A stretch of 15,401 bases of DNA from JAKANM01 sp964356495. GTDB lineage: Bacteria > Patescibacteriota > Patescibacteriia > Magasanikbacterales > GWA2-37-8. Positions 12,846 to 15,401 of the stretch are shown here, piece after piece; position 1 is the stretch's first letter, and each line of letters begins with the position of its first letter. The notes beneath the pieces are model-generated. The model was given only the letters and a program-made list of their open reading frames with translations, was not told the origin of the DNA and did no database searches. The position numbers and the translations under genes are program-made. The stretch is from positions 1-15,401 of the forward strand of contig CAYHHR010000023.1 in NCBI GenBank assembly GCA_964356495.1. The letters are read 5' to 3'.

Positions 12846-14246
12846 TTAATTATTACCCCTTATAAAAGGCGATCCTACCGCGATAATATCGAAACCCAAA
12901 GCAGCCAGTTCATTATACTGACTCTCAATAATTCTTCGTCCGTCCATTATTAAAAATGGCGGTTTTGCGACCAATTTGATCGTTTCTCCCACTGTTTTAA
13001 ATTGTGGCCAGTCGGTACAAATAATCACGGCACTGGTATTTTGAAGCGCGCTTTTTTCTTCCGCCTCATATGAAATTTTATCGCCGTGAGGATTCTTTGC
13101 AAAATATTTTTTACATCCTTCCATCGCGGCGGGGTCAAACACATTAATTTTCCTGACTCCCGCGCCGATCAGCTGCTGAAGCACCAAAATCGCGCCGGAA
13201 TTTCTTATATCATTGGTGTCTTGTTTGAATGACAACCCGAGAACTGCTACTGTCTTATCTACCCAATCAAAATTCGCTTCGGTCACCGCCCTGCCAAAAA
13301 AATGATCCAATTGAAAAACATTTGCTTCAATAACGTTCCTGACCAGCGTGGCGCGAGCGCCGGAAGTTTCAAGCTGGTGAGCCAACGATCCGGCATCCTT
13401 AATAAAACAACTGCCTCCGGCAAACAAACTGTCATAAAGACCCCAAGAACCGATACGCGGATCGGCAACCAGCACCTTTCTAACCTGCTCGTATTGAAGG
13501 TTCGGAAATTGTTCACAGGTTCGACCAACAACATCGCAGGTGGTGACAACTTTATTGAACAACAAATAATTCGACAACAGTTTTCCAGCCGCCGCTTCAT
13601 ATGGATTAACCTCGATGTATTTCACCGAGCTGGAATCAACAAAACGCTGATAGACCTGCTTCATAACCCTGAAATCATTCTCATATTTACAACCTACCAC
13701 GACTCGATCAGGGCGTATCGAACCTTCGATCGCTTTCCCTTCAACCAAAAATTCCGGATTTGAAACAATACCGAAATTTTTTACACCTTGTTTCACAAAA
13801 AGCTCCTCCGTGTAATCAATCATTCGAATCGGCACCGTGCTTTTGTTGACGATCACTACATGCTGAGTTTGCTTACCGTCATTTCTTCCCGCGATCAATG
13901 ACCCGACCGTAGCGGCGGCAGTTTCATAATACGACAAATCAGATTCTCCTTCCGCGCCGGATTTTTCCGGAGTGGGCAGACACATGAACACCGCCTCAGC
14001 CTGTTCAGCGAAATCTTTCAGAAGTTTTTTATCATGCGTAAAGGTAATTCGACTGCGATTCCTGATCAATAAATCAGCCAATCCTTTTTCATGCAGGCAG
14101 GATTGAATAACATCACGATCGTCAATTGAAAGTTTTTGTATCTTCGCTTTATCGATATCATAAACCAAAACCTCGTGGCCGCTATCGCTAGATACCGCCG
14201 CTGAACATGCGCCTACAAATCCTCCGCCGATGTATAAAACTTTCAT
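12846..14246 (-). CDS. ugd: UDP-glucose 6-dehydrogenase-type enzyme
   Basis: Enzymes of this family oxidise the C6 of UDP-hexoses to carboxylate in two NAD-dependent steps. The 466-aa product has GGGFVG (7-12), CLPTPEKSG (89-97), KSTVP (135-139) and SNPEFLVEG (162-170), then RPDRVVVG. The catalytic Cys280 lies in FAGGSCFIKD (275-284), and LGLSFKQDTNDIRNSGA opens the C-terminal domain. The subfamily is divergent: the first motif is GxGFVG-like rather than GYVG, and the helix after KLLSNYLLFNK departs from the textbook sequence. A UDP-HexNAc dehydrogenase is therefore an alternative. UDP-glucuronate as product is favoured because the operon also encodes UDP-glucuronate decarboxylase. I chose ATG 14246; TTG 14258 would overlap the preceding gene. 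Confidence 0.9.
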   Translation of the reverse strand: MKVLYIGGGFVGACSAAVSSDSGHEVLVYDIDKAKIQKLSIDDRDVIQSCLHEKGLADLLIRNRSRITFTHDKKLLKDFAEQAEAVFMCLPTPEKSGAEGESDLSYYETAAATVGSLIAGRNDGKQTQHVVIVNKSTVPIRMIDYTEELFVKQGVKNFGIVSNPEFLVEGKAIEGSIRPDRVVVGCKYENDFRVMKQVYQRFVDSSSVKYIEVNPYEAAAGKLLSNYLLFNKVVTTCDVVGRTCEQFPNLQYEQVRKVLVADPRIGSWGLYDSLFAGGSCFIKDAGSLAHQLETSGARATLVRNVIEANVFQLDHFFGRAVTEANFDWVDKTVAVLGLSFKQDTNDIRNSGAILVLQQLIGAGVRKINVFDPAAMEGCKKYFAKNPHGDKISYEAEEKSALQNTSAVIICTDWPQFKTVGETIKLVAKPPFLIMDGRRIIESQYNELAALGFDIIAVGSPFIRGNN

Positions 14247-14254
14247 AAATATGG

Positions 14255-14981
14255 TCAAGCTGTTTCTTCCTGCAAAATAAAAATTAAACTTATTATATTC
14301 CAGGAACGTAATTTATAACCAACTGATTTCATAAATAAAACTTCTTGCGATATCATTATTTCATCAATATTATTATTATGATCTTCGAATACCACAAGCC
14401 GCGGCCGATATTTTGACCAATTATTCGATTGCAGTACTTCTAAATCACAACCCTCAGCATCAATATTAAAAAAGTCTATAGATTGGTTAATTGGCAAAAA
14501 TTTATCTAACAACGTTTCTAATCGATATGTTTTGACTTCAATTATTTCTTTTTCTGGCCCCATTTTTTGTCTAATTTCTTTCGCTTCTTGTTCTGAGATC
14601 GTGTCATAGACTGAATTCCAACAATGAAACTTTATCGAACCATTGCGGCCAGCTACTGCGGCATTAATATTTACATCTCTTTTCCGAAATATTGATAGTA
14701 ACTGCATCGATCGAGGATTCGGATCAACATTGATACCTTGCCATTTATTGCGATAAAAATAATAGGTATTAGATAAATGCTTGGGGTGGTATGCTCCAAT
14801 ATCGACATAATAACCTTTTTTCTCTCTCCCCCCCCCTTAATACACGCAACGAAACGTCTTCGCCAAATTGCGAGTAATAAATATTTCTATAATCTCGAAA
14901 AAAACAGTCCACAAATTTAAAAAACCGAAAACCACGTTCACCAAACAGACCAGAAACTATTTTTTTTAATTTTTCGCGCAT
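14255..14981 (-). pseudogene. FkbM-family SAM methyltransferase, out of frame at a G9 tract (possibly phase-variable)
   Basis: FkbM-type enzymes O-methylate sugars and other metabolites. The 5' part (from ATG 14981) encodes about 51 residues including YYSQFGEDVSLRVL (35-48), then hits G9 (C9 on the + strand, 14828-14836) and falls into a wrong frame that ends at 14769 after 70 codons. In the frame one base later the family reads on: KKGYYVDIGAYHPKHLSNTY (54-73, SAM-binding motif I), YRNKWQGINVDPNP, and later FFNIDAEGCDLEVL (about 170-183) to a TGA at 14255. Eight Gs instead of nine would give one continuous 241-aa protein of normal family length. (AG)3 and A6 follow the G tract directly, and an extra AG would also restore the frame. 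Both halves look well preserved, which points to recent slippage, phase variation or a homopolymer sequencing error rather than decay. Confidence 0.85.
14815..14836. repeat. compound simple sequence repeat (G9-(AG)3-A6 on the coding strand)
   Basis: On the + strand the order is T6 (14816-14821), alternating C/T (14822-14827) and C9 (14828-14836). Read in the methyltransferase direction this is G9, AGAGAG, A6. It lies between the SQFGED motif and the SAM-binding motif, so any unit change switches the enzyme between full length and a 70-residue stub or similar. This is the longest G/C homopolymer I saw in the window, and it stands in a distinctly AT-rich gene. Confidence 0.85.
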
Positions 14982-14993
14982 AAGTTCATATAT

Positions 14994-15401
14994 TTAGATA
15001 TCTTTAATTTGCAATCGTTCCTTAAAATATTTAATAGTCTGCTCCAAGCCTTCTTCCAACTCAATTTTCGGCTCCCAATCCAAAATATTTTTTGCTTTTG
15101 TTATATCCGGGCAACGCTGCGTCGGATCGTCCTCCGGAAGCTTTCTAAATTCAATTTTGCTCTTTGAACCAGTCATTTTAATTATTCTTTCCGCCAATTC
15201 CTTAACTGGAATTTCATGCGGGTTGCCCAGGTTAATAGGCCCGGTTACGACTTTATCCGTGTTCATCATTTTTATTAGCGCGCAAATCAAATCACTCACG
15301 AAACAAAAACTGCGTGTTTGTGAACCGTCGCCATAAATAGTAATGGGCTCACCCTTCAACGCCTGCAAAATAAAGTTCGCAACCACCCGCCCCTCGTTTT
15401 C
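14994..15401 (-). CDS. uxs: UDP-glucuronate decarboxylase (UDP-xylose synthase), C-terminal part
   Basis: The gene runs off the right edge; 135 C-terminal codons are present. The visible sequence, GRVVANFILQALKGEPITIY (residues 4-23 of this part) followed by GDGSQTRSFCFVSDLICAL, is characteristic of UDP-xylose synthase. That enzyme decarboxylates UDP-glucuronate to UDP-xylose via a 4-keto intermediate. The tail, PEDDPTQRCPDITKAKNILDWEPKI, is also typical. The Rossmann motif and catalytic YxxxK lie outside the window. A related 4,6-dehydratase of the same SDR branch is the alternative. It ends 12 nt before the methyltransferase start, and with the downstream ugd-type gene it would complete the route from UDP-glucose to UDP-xylose. 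Confidence 0.9.
   Translation of the reverse strand, partial: ENEGRVVANFILQALKGEPITIYGDGSQTRSFCFVSDLICALIKMMNTDKVVTGPINLGNPHEIPVKELAERIIKMTGSKSKIEFRKLPEDDPTQRCPDITKAKNILDWEPKIELEEGLEQTIKYFKERLQIKDI

Noticed and set aside
13302..13763. A 153-codon open frame on the + strand
   Set aside because: It lies wholly antisense to the clearly conserved ugd gene and shows no recognisable protein pattern.
14255..14707. A separate 150-aa gene starting at ATG 14707
   Set aside because: The sequence upstream continues in frame with the conserved SAM-binding part of an FkbM methyltransferase; this is the downstream portion of one frameshifted gene.
1..15401. An alternative genetic code with TGA as glycine (Gracilibacteria/SR1 style)
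   Set aside because: No conserved gene contains an in-frame TGA, and the methyltransferase ends at a TGA where its homology ends.

Overview
The window looks like a chromosomal piece of a small-genome bacterium of the candidate phyla radiation (Patescibacteria/Parcubacteria-like). This is an inference from very tight gene packing (1-9 nt gaps), the near absence of Shine-Dalgarno sequences, consensus sigma70 promoters placed 14-20 nt before start codons, and protein sequences of CPR character. TGA acts as a stop (it ends the FkbM gene) and no gene needs TGA read as glycine, so the Gracilibacteria/SR1 code is not used. No rRNA, tRNA or CRISPR array was seen.

Region 1 (3-6214, + strand) is one probable operon read from a promoter at 3-31. 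It encodes an anchored protein of unknown function, the lipid II flippase MurJ, elongation factor 4 (LepA) with an in-frame repeat-derived insertion in its GTPase domain, a 32-residue membrane peptide, and the exonuclease RecJ.

Region 2 (6211-10133, - strand) converges on recJ, with overlapping stop codons inside a GC-rich hairpin. It encodes a small membrane protein, an FtsW-type SEDS glycosyltransferase, and three dTDP-sugar genes: RmlB, an FdtA/WxcM-like cupin, and RmlD. Its leader holds a palindromic array of 9-nt repeats. Its promoter is back to back with that of rpmA, and the two -35 boxes overlap.

Region 3 (10127-11923) holds rpmA (ribosomal protein bL27) with a near-perfect promoter. 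It is followed by a complete IS3-family element (10498-11898, 4-bp GATC target duplication). The element sits in the loop of the Rho-independent terminator that lay between rpmA and the next, convergent operon.

Region 4 (11927-15401, - strand) is a nucleotide-sugar/glycan operon running in from beyond the right edge. It encodes UDP-glucuronate decarboxylase (partial), an FkbM-family methyltransferase, a UDP-glucose dehydrogenase-type enzyme, and an SDR sugar epimerase. The methyltransferase is out of frame at a G9 tract flanked by (AG)3 and A6, as in phase-variable contingency genes. Together these genes suggest synthesis of UDP-glucuronate and UDP-xylose, plus decoration of a surface glycan whose methylation may switch on and off.

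The most notable points are the possible phase-variable methyltransferase, the IS that splits a shared terminator, the repeat-derived insertion in LepA, and the way three separate palindromic repeat families touch gene ends or gene interiors.
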